Positions 35,147-45,962 of a DNA stretch of 64,000 nucleotides are shown here, piece by piece. The first letter of the stretch is position 1. The number at the start of each line of letters is the position of its first letter. Below the pieces are notes generated by a model, which saw nothing but the letters and a program-made list of their open reading frames with translations, made no database searches and was not told where the DNA came from. The stretch is from Thiogranum sp. Lineage in GTDB: Bacteria; Pseudomonadota; Gammaproteobacteria; DSM-19610. Where the stretch lies: assembly GCA_030148915.1 (NCBI GenBank), contig JASBSN010000017.1, forward strand, positions 1 to 64,000, in the 5' to 3' direction. The translations under genes and the position numbers were made by a program.

Positions 35147-36688
35147 TCAGTGCAGCGGTTGTCCGGCCTGCCTGGGGCGGGGCGACAGAGGCGGGTGCTG
35201 TTCTCGCTGACGCAGTGCGCGGGCGTAGTCAGCGAGATCACCGTGCAGCAGTGCCGCGTACAGCTCGCTGTAGCGTGTCGCGCTGTCGGTCCAGGAGAAG
35301 TCGCGCTGCATGCCGGCAATCACCAGTTTCCACCAGTCGACGCGGTGATTGCGGTACAGCGACAGCGCGCTCAGACAGGTCGCGAGCAGAGCCTCGGGGC
35401 TGTCATCGTCGAAACACAGGCCGGTGGCGCTGCGACCGTCCAGCGTCGCCTGATTGAAATCAACAATGGTGTCGGCCAAGCCGCCGGTGCGCCGGGCGAT
35501 CGGCACCGTGCCGTAAAACTGGGCGTACATCTGATTGAGGCCGCAGGGTTCGTAGCGCGAGGGTATCAGCAGCGCGTCGGCGCCGGCCTGCAGGCGATGG
35601 GCGAGCTGTTCGTCGTAGCCGGCGTATATCGAGACCTGACGGGGATAGCGCCGCGCGGCCTCGCGCAGTTGGAGTTCCAACGCCTGCTCGCCCGCACCCA
35701 GGGCCACCACCTGCACCGGATGTGCGGCCAGCTGATCGAGTATTTCGACAATCAGATCGACGCCTTTTTGTTCCACCAACCGCCCGACGTAGCCGAGCAC
35801 CAGCGGTTGCGAGCTTACCGGCAGGCCGTGATCGCGCTGCAGGGTGAATTTATTGAACAGCTTGTGCTGCAGCGTGTGTACATCGTAGCGCCGCGCAATG
35901 CGGGGGTCGGTGCCCGGATTCCAGGTGTCGGGGTCGATGCCGTTGAGAATACCGCTGAGATCCGCCGAGCGGTGTTCCAGCAGACCCTCCAGCCCATAGC
36001 CGAAGGCCTCGGAGCGGATCTCGCGGGCATAGGTGGGGCTGACGGTGGTGATGTGGTCGGCGTTGGCGATGCCGCCCTTGATGAAAGACAGCTGGTTGTG
36101 AAATTCCAGCCCGTCGATGGACCACAGGGCGTGGGGTAGTTGCAGCGCCTCGAACGTCGAGGCCGGGAACAAGCCCTGGTAAGACAGATTGTGAATGGTG
36201 AACAGGGTGGCCGGACGCTCTGCGCGTTGTGACAGCAACGCCGGCACCAGCCCGGTCTGCCAGTCGTTGCAGTGCACCAGCTTGGCGCGCCAGGTGGGGT
36301 CGCCTTCGCCGAGGCTGAGGCTGACACAGGCGCGCGCGAACAGCGCAAAGCGCGCGGCGTTGTCCGGCCAGTCGCGCCCGTCGGCCTGCAGGTAAGGGTT
36401 ACCGCGGCGGTCGAAATACTCCGGTGCGTCGACCAGGTAGAGCGCAACTTCGCTGTCGGGCAGGCGCCCGCGCAGGATGCGCACCGGCGTGTCGCTGCCG
36501 GCGAGCTTCAGACACGAGACCTCGCTGAGTGCGCCGGCCCGCTCCAGCGCCGCCGGATACGCCGGCATCGCCAGCCGAATGTCGTGTTCGAGCTGCAACA
36601 GCGCTTTGGGCAGACTGCCACTGACATCCGCCAGGCCGCCGGTTTTGATCAGCGGATAGGCTTCACTGGTGCAGAACAGGATATTCAT
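35147..36688 (-). CDS. glgA: Glycogen synthase (ADP-glucose type) GlgA
   Basis: A 513-residue GT5 glycosyltransferase adding glucose from ADP-glucose to alpha-1,4-glucan. The N-terminal KTGGLADV motif lies at 15-22 (AYPLIKTGGLADVSGSLP). The C-terminal GT-B half has LVEQKGVDLIVEIL and LIPSRYEPCGLNQMYAQFYGTVPIARRTGGL, with the conserved Glu and nucleotide-binding loop. Length is slightly above E. coli GlgA (477). No glgB, glgC or glgP is adjacent. It is divergent from ygiQ. Confidence 0.95.
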   Translation of the reverse strand: MNILFCTSEAYPLIKTGGLADVSGSLPKALLQLEHDIRLAMPAYPAALERAGALSEVSCLKLAGSDTPVRILRGRLPDSEVALYLVDAPEYFDRRGNPYLQADGRDWPDNAARFALFARACVSLSLGEGDPTWRAKLVHCNDWQTGLVPALLSQRAERPATLFTIHNLSYQGLFPASTFEALQLPHALWSIDGLEFHNQLSFIKGGIANADHITTVSPTYAREIRSEAFGYGLEGLLEHRSADLSGILNGIDPDTWNPGTDPRIARRYDVHTLQHKLFNKFTLQRDHGLPVSSQPLVLGYVGRLVEQKGVDLIVEILDQLAAHPVQVVALGAGEQALELQLREAARRYPRQVSIYAGYDEQLAHRLQAGADALLIPSRYEPCGLNQMYAQFYGTVPIARRTGGLADTIVDFNQATLDGRSATGLCFDDDSPEALLATCLSALSLYRNHRVDWWKLVIAGMQRDFSWTDSATRYSELYAALLHGDLADYARALRQREQHPPLSPRPRQAGQPLH

Positions 36689-36810
36689 TAGCGTCCTCCA
36701 GCGGTTGCCTGATAATACACACGCAATGGCTCGCTTGGCCAGTTGGGTCCGCTTCGCGCAGGCATCGGACGCTCACCCGGCGTGGCCCGGAAACGGGGCA
36801 CACATACTGT

Positions 36811-36816
36811 TATAAT
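36811..36816 (+). promoter_or_regulatory. Candidate -10 element of the ygiQ-ccm transcript
   Basis: A perfect TATAAT hexamer lies 35 bp before the ygiQ ATG in the glgA-ygiQ divergent region. No good -35 is found at 16-18 bp upstream, so activity would depend on other contacts. It may drive the whole ygiQ-ccm gene run. Confidence 0.45.
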
Positions 36817-36851
36817 AAGCGCCCCTAATTCCTGATGGGTAAAAGGTTTTT

Positions 36852-39002
36852 ATGTCGCCGGCGGCCAATTCGTTATTTTCCTATCGCCCTTACTGGGCGA
36901 AGCGCTTCGGTACCGCTCCGGTGCTGCCGATGTCGCGGGCCGAAATGGACGCGCTCGGCTGGGACGCCTGCGACATCATTCTGGTGACCGGCGATGCCTA
37001 TGTCGATCACCCCAGCTTTGGCATGGCGGTGATCGGGCGAGTGCTGGAGGCCCAGGGATTCCGGGTAGGTATCATCGCCCAGCCGGATTGGACGTCGGTG
37101 GACGCCTTTACCGCCCTTGGCCGGCCGCGTCTGTTTTTCGGTGTCACGGCCGGAAACATGGACTCGATGGTCAACCGCTACACAGCGGACCGCAAAATCC
37201 GCTCCGATGATGCTTATACCCCCGGCGGCCAGGGCGGCAGCCGGCCCGATCGCTCGCTGCTGGTGTACGCGCAGCGTTGTCGGGAAGCCTGGCGTGATGT
37301 GCCGTTGATTCTTGGCGGCATCGAAGCCAGCCTGCGGCGCATTGCCCACTACGACTACTGGTCGGATAAGGTGCGGCGCAGCGTACTGCTCGATGCCAAA
37401 GCCGATTTGCTGGTCTATGGCAACGGTGAAAGGCAGATCGTTGAAATCGCCCACCGTCTGGCCGGCGGCGAAGCGCTCGAGACTATCACCGATGTGCGCG
37501 GCACGGCGTTCATCGCCACCCAGGCGCGCGACGGCTGGACCGAGATAGACTCCCAGCTCATCGACGAGCCGGGCGAGCTGCAAACGCCGGTCGATCCCTA
37601 CGCCGCCCAGAGTGCGCCCGAGTGCAGCGGCAAGGCCGGAGACCGGGCCGAGAGCGTGGTGGCGTTCCCGCGCCGCGCGCGCCCCACGCGCGAACGCAGT
37701 GTCATCCGCATGCCGGCGTTCGAGGTGCTGAAAAACGATCCGGTATTGTATGCGCACGCCTCGCGGGTGCTGCACCTGGAGACCAACCCCGGTAACGCGC
37801 GGGCGCTGGTGCAGCGTCACGGCAAGCGCGATGTGTGGCTCAATCCGCCGCCACTGCCGTTGAGTACCCGCGAACTGGATCGGGTGTTTGAATTGCCCTA
37901 TACGCGTATGCCGCATGGCACCTACGGCGGCGCGCGCATCCCGGCTTACGAAATGATCCGCTTCTCGGTCAATATCATGCGCGGCTGTTTTGGCGGCTGT
38001 ACTTTCTGTTCGATCACCGAACATGAAGGGCGCATCATCCAGAGCCGCTCGGAAGACTCCATCGTGCGCGAGATCGAAACCATTCGTGATACCACACCCG
38101 GTTTCACCGGGGTGATTTCCGATGTCGGCGGGCCCACGGCGAATATGTACCGGCTCGCCTGCAAGAGCCCGACAATAGAAGCCGCCTGCCGCCGGCCTTC
38201 TTGCGTCTACCCCGGCATTTGCTCCAATCTCAACACTGACCACGCGCCGTTGATTCGTCTCTACCGCCGTTTGCGCGAACTGCCCGGGGTAAAAAAAGTA
38301 CTGGTTGCCTCGGGCTTGCGTTATGACCTGGCGGTCAAATCCCCGGAGTATGTCAAAGAGCTGGTCACGCACCATGTCGGCGGTTACCTGAAGATCGCTC
38401 CGGAGCACACCGAAGACGGCCCGCTGTCGAAAATGATGAAACCGGGCATGGGAGCCTACGACGAGTTCAAAGCGCTGTTCGACAAGTTTTCGCAGCAGGC
38501 GGGCAAGGAGCAGTACCTGATCCCCTATTTTATCGCCGCGCATCCCGGCACCACCCAAGAGGATATGATGAACCTGGCCTTATGGTTGAAGCGCAATGGT
38601 TTTCGTGCCGACCAGGTACAGACCTTTCTGCCCTCGCCGATGGCCACCGCCACCGCCATGTACCATTCCGGGCGCAATCCGTTGCGTCGTATCAGGCGCA
38701 CCGGCGAACAGCTGGCCATCCCCCGTGGGCTGAAGATGCGCCGGCTGCACAAGGCCTTTCTCCGTTATCACGACGCCGATAACTGGCCGTTGCTGCGCGA
38801 GGCGCTAAAACGCATGGGCCGCGCGGACCTGATCGGCAACGGCAAGCGCCACCTGGTGCCGGCCTGGCAGCCGCGGGGTACCGGCGGCGCGGCACACCGC
38901 GCCGGGCGGGGGAAAGCTTTTCGCACTCAGCATACTGGCCTGCCGGATGCGCTGACCAAGAAACCCGCGGCGCGCCGGGCGGGCGCCGCCAGGCGGCGTT
39001 AA
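36852..39002 (+). CDS. ygiQ: YgiQ-family radical SAM protein
   Basis: A 716-residue UPF0313 protein. An N-terminal B12-binding-like region ([24 protein letters not shown]) is followed by a radical SAM core whose 4Fe-4S motif is C379xxxC383xxC386 ([19 protein letters not shown]). The C-terminal tail is basic. The reaction is not known for the family. The stop codon is followed without a gap by the ccmA start (TAAATG), so the two are translationally adjacent although YgiQ has no recognised part in cytochrome c maturation. Confidence 0.94.
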   Translation: MSPAANSLFSYRPYWAKRFGTAPVLPMSRAEMDALGWDACDIILVTGDAYVDHPSFGMAVIGRVLEAQGFRVGIIAQPDWTSVDAFTALGRPRLFFGVTAGNMDSMVNRYTADRKIRSDDAYTPGGQGGSRPDRSLLVYAQRCREAWRDVPLILGGIEASLRRIAHYDYWSDKVRRSVLLDAKADLLVYGNGERQIVEIAHRLAGGEALETITDVRGTAFIATQARDGWTEIDSQLIDEPGELQTPVDPYAAQSAPECSGKAGDRAESVVAFPRRARPTRERSVIRMPAFEVLKNDPVLYAHASRVLHLETNPGNARALVQRHGKRDVWLNPPPLPLSTRELDRVFELPYTRMPHGTYGGARIPAYEMIRFSVNIMRGCFGGCTFCSITEHEGRIIQSRSEDSIVREIETIRDTTPGFTGVISDVGGPTANMYRLACKSPTIEAACRRPSCVYPGICSNLNTDHAPLIRLYRRLRELPGVKKVLVASGLRYDLAVKSPEYVKELVTHHVGGYLKIAPEHTEDGPLSKMMKPGMGAYDEFKALFDKFSQQAGKEQYLIPYFIAAHPGTTQEDMMNLALWLKRNGFRADQVQTFLPSPMATATAMYHSGRNPLRRIRRTGEQLAIPRGLKMRRLHKAFLRYHDADNWPLLREALKRMGRADLIGNGKRHLVPAWQPRGTGGAAHRAGRGKAFRTQHTGLPDALTKKPAARRAGAARRR

Positions 39003-39641
39003 ATGAGCGCTGTGCCGGCGGCGCGTGGCCTGGAGGCCAGAAGTCTGGGTTGTATGCGCAATGATCGCAGCCTGTTCGAGGCCTTGTCGTTTCGCCTGGC
39101 CCCCGGTCAGGCGCTGTTGCTGGAAGGTCGCAACGGCAGCGGCAAAACCTCGTTGTTGCGGATTCTCTGCGGGTTACGCCGCCCGGACGACGGCGCCCTG
39201 CACTGGGACGGCGAGGATGTTTTCCGCCTGGGGCCGGAGTACCACGCGCAGATCGCCTACGTCGGTCACCGCGACGGCGTCAAGCACGATCTGACCGCCG
39301 GCGAGAACCTGAAGGTGGCGCGCGGTCTGGGTCGGCCCAATCCGGCGCTCAGTCTCGAACAGGCGCTCGATCAGGTCGAGCTCTGGGACCACGAAGATGT
39401 CCCGGCGAGAAACCTCTCGGCGGGACAGCAGCGGCGTCTGGCGCTGGCGCGGCTGTTGGTCACCCGGGCAAAGTTGTGGATTCTGGATGAACCTTTTACC
39501 TCGCTGGACAGTCATGGTATCGGTATTGTCGAAAGTCTGTTCGCCCAACACGTGGCCGACGGTGGTATGCTTGCGGTTACTTCGCACCACGCCGTCAGTT
39601 GGAATGACACTGATATTATTCGTATAAATCTGTCGCCATGA
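39003..39641 (+). CDS. ccmA: Haem exporter ATP-binding subunit CcmA
   Basis: A 212-residue ABC ATPase. Walker A is GRNGSGKT (42-49), the signature is LSAGQQRRLALARL and Walker B is LWILDEPF. With CcmB, CcmC and CcmD it forms the complex whose ATP hydrolysis releases holo-CcmE in system I cytochrome c maturation. It opens an unbroken ccmABCDEFGHI run and overlaps ccmB by four bases. Confidence 0.95.
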   Translation: MSAVPAARGLEARSLGCMRNDRSLFEALSFRLAPGQALLLEGRNGSGKTSLLRILCGLRRPDDGALHWDGEDVFRLGPEYHAQIAYVGHRDGVKHDLTAGENLKVARGLGRPNPALSLEQALDQVELWDHEDVPARNLSAGQQRRLALARLLVTRAKLWILDEPFTSLDSHGIGIVESLFAQHVADGGMLAVTSHHAVSWNDTDIIRINLSP

Positions 39642-40321
39642 CTACCGCGTCCCTTAACCGCGCCTTCGCACTGCTGCTGTGGCGAGACTTGCTGCTGGCC
39701 TTCCGGCGGCGTACCGAGTTGCTCAACCCGCTGCTGTTTTTTGTGCTGGTGACGACCCTGTTTCCGCTCGGTATCGGTGCCGATCCGGCGCTGCTGCGCC
39801 AGATCGCCCCCGGTATTATCTGGGTGGCGGCGCTACTGGCGGCGATGTTGTCGCTGGACAGTGTGTTTCGCTCGGATTTCGAGGACGGCTCGCTGGAGCA
39901 GTTTCTACTCAGCGCCCAACCGCTATCGGTGCTGGTGCTGGCCAAGGTCATCGTGCACTGGTTGATTACCGGTTTGCCGCTGCTGATAGTCGCCCCGTTG
40001 CTGGGCCTGTTGCTCAATCTGCCGGGCGAGAGTATTGCCACGCTGATGCTGACGCTGTTATTGGGGACACCGGTGCTGAGCCTGGTCGGCGCCATCGGCG
40101 TGGCCTTGACCGTGGGTCTGCGCCGCGGCGGTATGATCCTCTCGCTGCTGGTGTTGCCGTTGTATATTCCGGTGCTGATTTTTGCCGCCGACGCGGTGCA
40201 GAGCGCCGGCGCCGGCTTGTCGATTTCGGCGCATCTGTCGCTGCTCGCCGCGTTGCTGATGCTCTCGGTGAGTCTGTCACCGCTGGCGACAGCCGCCGCG
40301 CTTAAAATAAGCCTGGGTTGA
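39638..40321 (+). CDS. ccmB: Haem exporter membrane subunit CcmB
   Basis: A 227-residue protein with six predicted membrane helices and the CcmB hallmark N-terminus (LLLWRDLLLAFRRRTELLNPLLFFVLV), then FEDGSLEQ. It pairs with CcmA. ATG overlaps the ccmA stop (ATGA); three bases separate its stop from ccmC. Confidence 0.95.
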   Translation: MTTASLNRAFALLLWRDLLLAFRRRTELLNPLLFFVLVTTLFPLGIGADPALLRQIAPGIIWVAALLAAMLSLDSVFRSDFEDGSLEQFLLSAQPLSVLVLAKVIVHWLITGLPLLIVAPLLGLLLNLPGESIATLMLTLLLGTPVLSLVGAIGVALTVGLRRGGMILSLLVLPLYIPVLIFAADAVQSAGAGLSISAHLSLLAALLMLSVSLSPLATAAALKISLG

Positions 40322-40324
40322 ATT

Positions 40325-41062
40325 ATGCTGCGTTTTTTCCACCAACTGGGTTCACCGAAACATTTTTACCGCATCGCCGGGGCGTGGATCCCGTGGCTGG
40401 CGGCGGCCTGTGGAGTGCTGGTGCTCTACGGTCTCTACCAGGGTATGGTGGTGGCGCCGACCGATTACCAGCAGGGCGACAGCTACCGCATTATGTTCAT
40501 TCACGTGCCCAGTGCCTGGATGTCGCTATTTATTTATGTCGTCATGGCGGCGGCCGGCGCCATCGGACTTATCTGGCACATGAAACTGGCCGAAGTGATT
40601 GCTATCAGCAGCGCGCCGATCGGCGCCTCGTTTACTTTTTTGGCGTTGATTACCGGTTCCATTTGGGGGAAACCGATGTGGGGCACCTGGTGGGTGTGGG
40701 ACGCGCGACTGACCTCGGAACTGATCCTGCTGTTTCTCTACCTGGGCGTGATGGCGTTGTACAGCGCCGTCGATGATAAGCGCACCGCGGCGCGCGCCGC
40801 CGCTATCCTGGCCATTGTCGGCGTGGTGAACATTCCCATCATTCATTACTCGGTGGAATGGTGGAACACCCTTCATCAGGGACCGACGGTGACTAAATTC
40901 GGCGCACCCTCGATCGATCTGCGCATGTTGATACCGTTGTTGGTGATGGCGGTCGCCTTCAAGCTGTTTTATCTGCTGGTGGTGCTGATGCGCGCGCGCG
41001 TCGAGGTGCTGGAGCGCGAGCGCAACGCCCGCTGGGTGCGGGAGCTGGTGGAGCGATCATGA
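40325..41062 (+). CDS. ccmC: Haem transporter/interaction protein CcmC
   Basis: A 245-residue membrane protein of the haem handling protein family with six helices. The tryptophan-rich periplasmic motif is [14 protein letters not shown], and conserved His residues lie in [10 protein letters not shown] and [13 protein letters not shown]. CcmC loads haem onto the His of CcmE. The stop overlaps the ccmD start. Confidence 0.96.
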   Translation: MLRFFHQLGSPKHFYRIAGAWIPWLAAACGVLVLYGLYQGMVVAPTDYQQGDSYRIMFIHVPSAWMSLFIYVVMAAAGAIGLIWHMKLAEVIAISSAPIGASFTFLALITGSIWGKPMWGTWWVWDARLTSELILLFLYLGVMALYSAVDDKRTAARAAAILAIVGVVNIPIIHYSVEWWNTLHQGPTVTKFGAPSIDLRMLIPLLVMAVAFKLFYLLVVLMRARVEVLERERNARWVRELVERS

Positions 41063-41229
41063 ACCTGCAAGCGTTTTTTCATATGGGCGGCTACGCCGTC
41101 TACGTCTGGAGTTCCTATGCCATCGCGCTGGTGGTTCTGGTGGCCAATATCCTGGCCCCCCTGCGCCAGCGCCGCCGGTTGTTAAGACAACTGGCGCGGC
41201 GTCAACGACGCGAAAGGAGACAACCGTGA
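41059..41229 (+). CDS. ccmD: Haem exporter small subunit CcmD
   Basis: A 56-residue protein with one membrane helix (about residues 12-34, containing [15 protein letters not shown], typical of CcmD) and a strongly basic cytoplasmic tail. Both ends overlap neighbours: the ATG overlaps the ccmC stop and the TGA overlaps the GTG start of ccmE. It stabilises the CcmC-CcmE interaction and release of holo-CcmE. Confidence 0.93.
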   Translation: MNLQAFFHMGGYAVYVWSSYAIALVVLVANILAPLRQRRRLLRQLARRQRRERRQP

Positions 41230-41690
41230 GAGCGGCACGCAAGAAACGGCTCTATCTGATACTGCTGATCGTCGCCGGTGTGGGTGTGGCCGCCGCATTG
41301 GCGCTGAACGCCTTCAACCAAAACCTGATGTTCTTTTACTCGCCGAGCGAAGTGAGCTCGGGCAAGGCGCCGCCCGGGCATGCTTTCCGGCTCGGCGGCC
41401 TGGTTACCGAGGGTAGCGTCAAGCGCCTGAGCAATGGTCTGACCACCCGCTTCGAGGTGACCGACATGGACAAGACGGTGAGTATCGAGTACACCGGGAT
41501 TCTGCCGGATCTGTTTCGCGAAGGGCAGGGCATAGTCGCGCACGGCAAACTGCGCGGCGACGGGGTGTTCGTCGCCGATGAAGTACTGGCCAAACACGAT
41601 GAGAAATACATGCCTCCGGAGGTGGCCGCGGCGCTGAAAGACTCCCACGACAAGGGTGTCGCCGCCGGCGCTAAGGAGGCAGGCTTATGA
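41226..41690 (+). CDS. ccmE: Periplasmic haem chaperone CcmE
   Basis: A 154-residue OB-fold haem chaperone with a single N-terminal anchor (about 9-28). The haem-attachment motif [12 protein letters not shown] carries the covalent-haem His at H124 and the axial-ligand Tyr at Y128. The start is GTG at 41226, behind AAAGGAGACAACC. It transfers haem from CcmC to CcmF/H. Coupled to ccmF by a 4-bp overlap. Confidence 0.95.
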   Translation: MRAARKKRLYLILLIVAGVGVAAALALNAFNQNLMFFYSPSEVSSGKAPPGHAFRLGGLVTEGSVKRLSNGLTTRFEVTDMDKTVSIEYTGILPDLFREGQGIVAHGKLRGDGVFVADEVLAKHDEKYMPPEVAAALKDSHDKGVAAGAKEAGL

Positions 41691-43672
41691 TCCCCGAACT
41701 CGGTCATTTCGCGCTGATCCTGGCGCTGTGCATGGCGCTGTTGCTGGCCAGCGTGCCACTGCTCGGCACCTTCACGCGCACGCCGGCCTGGGTAGCGCTG
41801 GCCCGGCCGTTGGCGTGGGCGCAGTTCGTGTTTCTGGCCGTGGCCTTTGCGGTGTTGACGCACGCTTTCCTGGTAGACGATTTCTCGGTGCTGTATGTGG
41901 CCAACCACGGCAACACCAAGCTCCCGGAAATTTATAAAATATCCGCGGTCTGGGGCGCGCACGAAGGCTCGCTGCTGCTCTGGGCGCTGATTCTCGGCGG
42001 CTGGACCATGGCCGTGTCGCTGTTCGCGCGTAACCTGTCCGAGGAGATGCAGGCGCGGGTGCTCTCGGTGATGGGTATGGTCAGTATCGGTTTTCTGTCT
42101 TTCCTGCTCTTTACCTCCAATCCCTTCGAGCGGATATTCCCGGTGCCGGTGGAGGGCGGGGAGCTCAATCCCTTGTTGCAGGACCCCGGCCTGGCGATTC
42201 ATCCGCCGATGCTCTATATGGGCTACGTCGGTATGTCGGTGGCCTTTTCCTTTGCCATCGCCGCGTTGATCGGTGGCCGTCTGGACGCGGCCTGGGCGCG
42301 TTGGTCACGGCCCTGGACGCTGGTCGCCTGGATGTTTCTGACCGTCGGTATTGTGCTCGGCAGCTGGTGGGCCTATAACGAACTGGGCTGGGGTGGCTGG
42401 TGGTTCTGGGATCCGGTGGAGAACGCCTCGTTGATGCCGTGGCTGGCCGGCACGGCGCTGGTGCACTCGCTGGCGGTCACGGAAAAACGCGGCGCATTCA
42501 AGCGCTGGACGGTGCTGCTGGCACTGCTGGCTTTTTCGCTCAGCCTGCTGGGGACCTTCCTGGTGCGCTCAGGGGTGTTGACTTCGGTGCACGCCTTTGC
42601 CTCCGATCCGGCGCGCGGTCTGTTTATCCTGATGTTCCTGATGCTGGTGATCGGCGGTTCACTGTTGCTCTACGCGGTGCGCGCGCCGGAAATCTCGCGC
42701 GGCGGTGGTTTCGCCGGCGTGTCGCGCGAAAGCCTGTTGCTGAGTAACAATGTGCTGCTGGTGCTGATGACCGCGCTGGTGCTGATCGGTACGCTGGCGC
42801 CGCTGCTCTATGACGCCCTGGGATGGGGCAAGATTTCTGTGGGCTTTCCCTGGTTCAACAGTATGCTGGTGACCTTCATGCCGCTGATGGTGGTGCTGAT
42901 GGGCGTCGGCCCGCTGACCCGCTGGAAGCAACAGGAGCCGGGCGAGTTGGTGCGTCGTCTGCGTGTCGCGCTGGCCGTCAGTATTATCGCGGGATTGGCC
43001 GTAGCGCTGCCGTTGCTCGGTGATTCCTGGTCACTGGGTCTGGCGCTCGGCCTGTCGTTATGGCTGCTGACCACGCTGCTCATCGGCCTACGCCTGCGCC
43101 TGCGCGCCAAGGGCGGAATCGGGGGTATCTGGCAGGACTTTGCCGGGCGCGGTGGGCGCAGCTACTACGGCATGTGGCTGGCGCATCTGGGCGTGGCGTT
43201 TTTTATTCTCGGTATCACGGTCGCTACGCAGTTCGATATCGAGAAGGATGAACGTATGAGCCCGGGTCAGAGCGTGGAACTGGCCGGTTACGATATCCGT
43301 TTCGAGGGCGTCAGTGTGGTTCAGGGGCCGAACTATCAGGCCGAACGCGGCACGCTGCACCTGTCGCGCGACGGTGTCGAGTTCGCCGTGCTGCATCCGG
43401 AAAAACGCGTCTATCAGGTGCAGCGCAAACCGATGACCGAATCCGGCGTCGACGCCGGATTCATGCGCGATATCTATGTTTCGCTGGGCGAGCCGCTGCC
43501 CAACGGTGACTGGAGTCTGCGGGTGTATTACAAGCCGCTGATTCGCTGGATCTGGTTCGGCGGTTTACTGATCGCCGCCGGAGGCCTGCTGGCGGCCAGT
43601 GATCCGCGCTACCGCTTGCGCCATCGGCGCGGCGCAAGCGAGGGCGTGGTGCCGGCCGGGGGTGTCGCCTGA
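41687..43672 (+). CDS. ccmF: Cytochrome c haem lyase subunit CcmF
   Basis: A 661-residue polytopic membrane protein. The WWD haem-binding domain reads [18 protein letters not shown], and conserved His-containing segments include [15 protein letters not shown] and [12 protein letters not shown]. It forms the haem lyase with CcmH and CcmI. Length matches E. coli CcmF (647). The stop overlaps the ccmG start (TGATG). Confidence 0.96.
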   Translation: MIPELGHFALILALCMALLLASVPLLGTFTRTPAWVALARPLAWAQFVFLAVAFAVLTHAFLVDDFSVLYVANHGNTKLPEIYKISAVWGAHEGSLLLWALILGGWTMAVSLFARNLSEEMQARVLSVMGMVSIGFLSFLLFTSNPFERIFPVPVEGGELNPLLQDPGLAIHPPMLYMGYVGMSVAFSFAIAALIGGRLDAAWARWSRPWTLVAWMFLTVGIVLGSWWAYNELGWGGWWFWDPVENASLMPWLAGTALVHSLAVTEKRGAFKRWTVLLALLAFSLSLLGTFLVRSGVLTSVHAFASDPARGLFILMFLMLVIGGSLLLYAVRAPEISRGGGFAGVSRESLLLSNNVLLVLMTALVLIGTLAPLLYDALGWGKISVGFPWFNSMLVTFMPLMVVLMGVGPLTRWKQQEPGELVRRLRVALAVSIIAGLAVALPLLGDSWSLGLALGLSLWLLTTLLIGLRLRLRAKGGIGGIWQDFAGRGGRSYYGMWLAHLGVAFFILGITVATQFDIEKDERMSPGQSVELAGYDIRFEGVSVVQGPNYQAERGTLHLSRDGVEFAVLHPEKRVYQVQRKPMTESGVDAGFMRDIYVSLGEPLPNGDWSLRVYYKPLIRWIWFGGLLIAAGGLLAASDPRYRLRHRRGASEGVVPAGGVA

Positions 43673-44214
43673 TGCCGCGTTTTGTCCGCTATTTGCTGCC
43701 ATTGGCGCTGTTTCTCGCCATGGCCGCATTGCTCTACCGCGGGCTGAGTATCGATCCGCATCTGGTGCCCTCGCCGCTGATCGGTAAACCGGCGCCGGCG
43801 TTCTCGCTGCAGCGACTGGAAGACCCGGCGGTCACGCTCAGCAATGCCGATTTCAAAGGGCAGGTGTCGTTGCTCAATGTCTGGGCCACCTGGTGCGTGT
43901 CTTGTCGCGCCGAACACGCCGTGCTGATGCAGTTGGCGCAAAGCGGCGCGGTACCGATCTACGGGCTCAATTACAAAGACGAACGCCCGGCGGCGAAGCG
44001 CTGGTTGCAGCAGTTCGGCGATCCCTACCGCGCCAACGCGTTTGACGCCGACGGCCGGGTGGGAATCGACTGGGGCGTGTACGGCACGCCCGAAACCTTT
44101 GTTATCGATAAGCGTGGCGTGATCCGCCACAAATACACCGGCCCGCTGACCCACGATATCGTGCGGCGTGAAATTCTGCCGTTGGTGCAACAACTCAAAG
44201 CCGAACAGGGGTGA
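43672..44214 (+). CDS. ccmG: Thiol:disulfide interchange protein CcmG (DsbE)
   Basis: A 180-residue membrane-anchored thioredoxin (helix about 8-22). The active site WATWCVSCRAEH has C75 and C78, and the cis-Pro loop lies at YGTPETFVID. It keeps apocytochrome CxxCH and CcmH thiols reduced. It sits between ccmF and ccmH as in other system I operons. Confidence 0.95.
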   Translation: MPRFVRYLLPLALFLAMAALLYRGLSIDPHLVPSPLIGKPAPAFSLQRLEDPAVTLSNADFKGQVSLLNVWATWCVSCRAEHAVLMQLAQSGAVPIYGLNYKDERPAAKRWLQQFGDPYRANAFDADGRVGIDWGVYGTPETFVIDKRGVIRHKYTGPLTHDIVRREILPLVQQLKAEQG

Positions 44215-44216
44215 AA

Positions 44217-44690
44217 ATGCCACGTCTTTTTCTCGCCGGCTGCCTGTGTCTGCAGTTGCTGCCGGCGCTGGCCGGAACCGAAATGTTTGATTTTAGCGGC
44301 AAGGTGGGCGAGCAGCGCTACATGGCGTTGATCGGCCAGTTGCGCTGCCTGGTGTGTCAGAATCAGTCGCTCGCCGACTCCGACGCCGAATTGGCGCACG
44401 ATTTGCGCGTCGAGGTCTACGAACATATGCAGCAGGGCCAGAGCGACCAGCAGGTGATCGATTTTCTGGTCGCGCGTTACGGCGATTTCGTCCTCTATAA
44501 ACCGCCGGTGAAGCCCTCCACCTACCTGCTTTGGTACGGACCTTTTGTGTTGCTGGTGCTTGGCCTGATAGTGCTGCTGATAAATATCCGTCGGCGCGGC
44601 CGCCAGGCGCAGGAACATTTTTCAGCCGATGAACAGGCGCGCATCGATGCCTTGCTGACGGATAAAAACCGCCAGGAGAACGGCTCATGA
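44217..44690 (+). CDS. ccmH: Cytochrome c maturation thioredoxin-like protein CcmH
   Basis: A 157-residue protein with a signal peptide (about 1-20), the redox motif LRCLVCQNQSLADS (C44, C47), and a C-terminal membrane helix near 103-122. The ATG at 44217 is chosen for an AGGGG site six bases upstream; a GTG at 44211 overlapping the ccmG stop is an alternative. It is the short CcmH form, with the TPR part encoded separately by ccmI. Confidence 0.93.
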   Translation: MPRLFLAGCLCLQLLPALAGTEMFDFSGKVGEQRYMALIGQLRCLVCQNQSLADSDAELAHDLRVEVYEHMQQGQSDQQVIDFLVARYGDFVLYKPPVKPSTYLLWYGPFVLLVLGLIVLLINIRRRGRQAQEHFSADEQARIDALLTDKNRQENGS

Positions 44691-45937
44691 CGCTGTTCTG
44701 GATACTTGCCGGGCTGCTGGTGCTGGTGGCGCTGGCCTTTGTGCTGCCGCCGCTGTTGCGCGCGCCACGCCTCGGCGGAGTGCAGCGCGATGCACTTAAT
44801 GTTCAGGTGATCAAGGATCAACTGGACGAGCTGGGCGCCGATCTGCACGCCGGGCGCTTGGACCAGGCCGCCTATGCGGCAGCCCGTCACGATCTGGAGC
44901 GCAGTCTGCTTGAGGATGTGGAACAGGCGCCCGCGCCGGCACCGGGGGGCGTGCGCAGCGGGCGCTGGCTGGCGGCGCTGCTGGTACTGGTGGTGCCCCT
45001 GGTGTCGGTGGTTATTTACCAGCGCCTCGGCGCCGAGCCGACACTGGAGCGCATCGCCGCCGGCAAGGCCGCGTTGCAGGCGGCCGGCGGTGGCCCGCAG
45101 GCGCTCGAAGCCATGGTCGAAAAGCTCGCCGAGCATATGCGCCAGGAGCCCGGCAACGTCGAAGGCTGGGCACTGCTGGGGCGCACCTATGCCGCGCTGA
45201 GTCGCTATCCGGATGCGGTGCAAGCCTACCGTCATGCAGTGGAACTGTCGCCCGATAACGCGGATCTGCTCAGCGATTACGCCGATGCCCTTGTCGCGGC
45301 CGGCAACGGGTCATTTACCGACGAAGTCGGCCAACTGCTGGAGCGCGCCTTGGCGGCCGACCCGCGCAACCTGAAAGCACTCTGGCTGCGTGGCCATTGG
45401 CGCTACCGGCACGGCAACGTACCGGGTGCTATCGAGGATTGGCAGACGGTGCTGGCGGCGTTGCCGCCCGGTGACGAGAATGCGGTCAGCATTCAGCAAC
45501 AGATCACTCTGGCGCAGAGCCGGCTGGGGCAATCCGCCGAGGCGCAGGCGCCCGCGGGTGCGCCGGGTACCGGCGGCCCCGCTGCCACGCCCAAGGGGCG
45601 CATCCAGGTGCAGGTGGCCCTGGCCCCCGCGCTGCAGGGCAAGGTGTCACCGGACGATACGCTGTTCATTTTTGCCCGCGCCGTACAGGGGCCGCGCATG
45701 CCCCTGGCCATTGTGCGCAAGCGCGTGGCCGATCTGCCGCTGACGGTGACGCTGGACGATTCGCAGGCAATGGCGCCAACCATGAGGCTGTCGAAATTTC
45801 CCCAAGTCAGTGTCGGTGCGCGGGTATCCCGCAGCGGCCAGGCGATGCCATCGAGCGGCGATCTGCAGGGCAGCGTTTCGCCTGTGAGCAGCGCCGACGG
45901 TGAGGTGAAAGTCACCATCGATCAGGTCGTCCCGTAA
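44687..45937 (+). CDS. ccmI: Cytochrome c biogenesis TPR protein CcmI
   Basis: A 416-residue protein with two membrane helices (about 4-24 and 90-110), a TPR region (about 150-265, such as GWALLGRTYAALSRYPDAVQAYRHAV), and a beta-rich periplasmic C-terminal domain with VSPDDTLFIFARAVQGPRMPLAIVRK. It chaperones apocytochrome c to CcmF/H. ATG overlaps the ccmH stop, and it closes the ccm operon, convergent with greB. Confidence 0.93.
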   Translation: MTLFWILAGLLVLVALAFVLPPLLRAPRLGGVQRDALNVQVIKDQLDELGADLHAGRLDQAAYAAARHDLERSLLEDVEQAPAPAPGGVRSGRWLAALLVLVVPLVSVVIYQRLGAEPTLERIAAGKAALQAAGGGPQALEAMVEKLAEHMRQEPGNVEGWALLGRTYAALSRYPDAVQAYRHAVELSPDNADLLSDYADALVAAGNGSFTDEVGQLLERALAADPRNLKALWLRGHWRYRHGNVPGAIEDWQTVLAALPPGDENAVSIQQQITLAQSRLGQSAEAQAPAGAPGTGGPAATPKGRIQVQVALAPALQGKVSPDDTLFIFARAVQGPRMPLAIVRKRVADLPLTVTLDDSQAMAPTMRLSKFPQVSVGARVSRSGQAMPSSGDLQGSVSPVSSADGEVKVTIDQVVP

Positions 45938-45962
45938 CCGCCCGGGTCCTCTCTGAAGCGGT

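Noticed and set aside
36873-38558. Minus-strand open frame of 561 codons across ygiQ
   Set aside because: Antisense to the radical SAM gene including its Fe-S motif; no recognisable domain.
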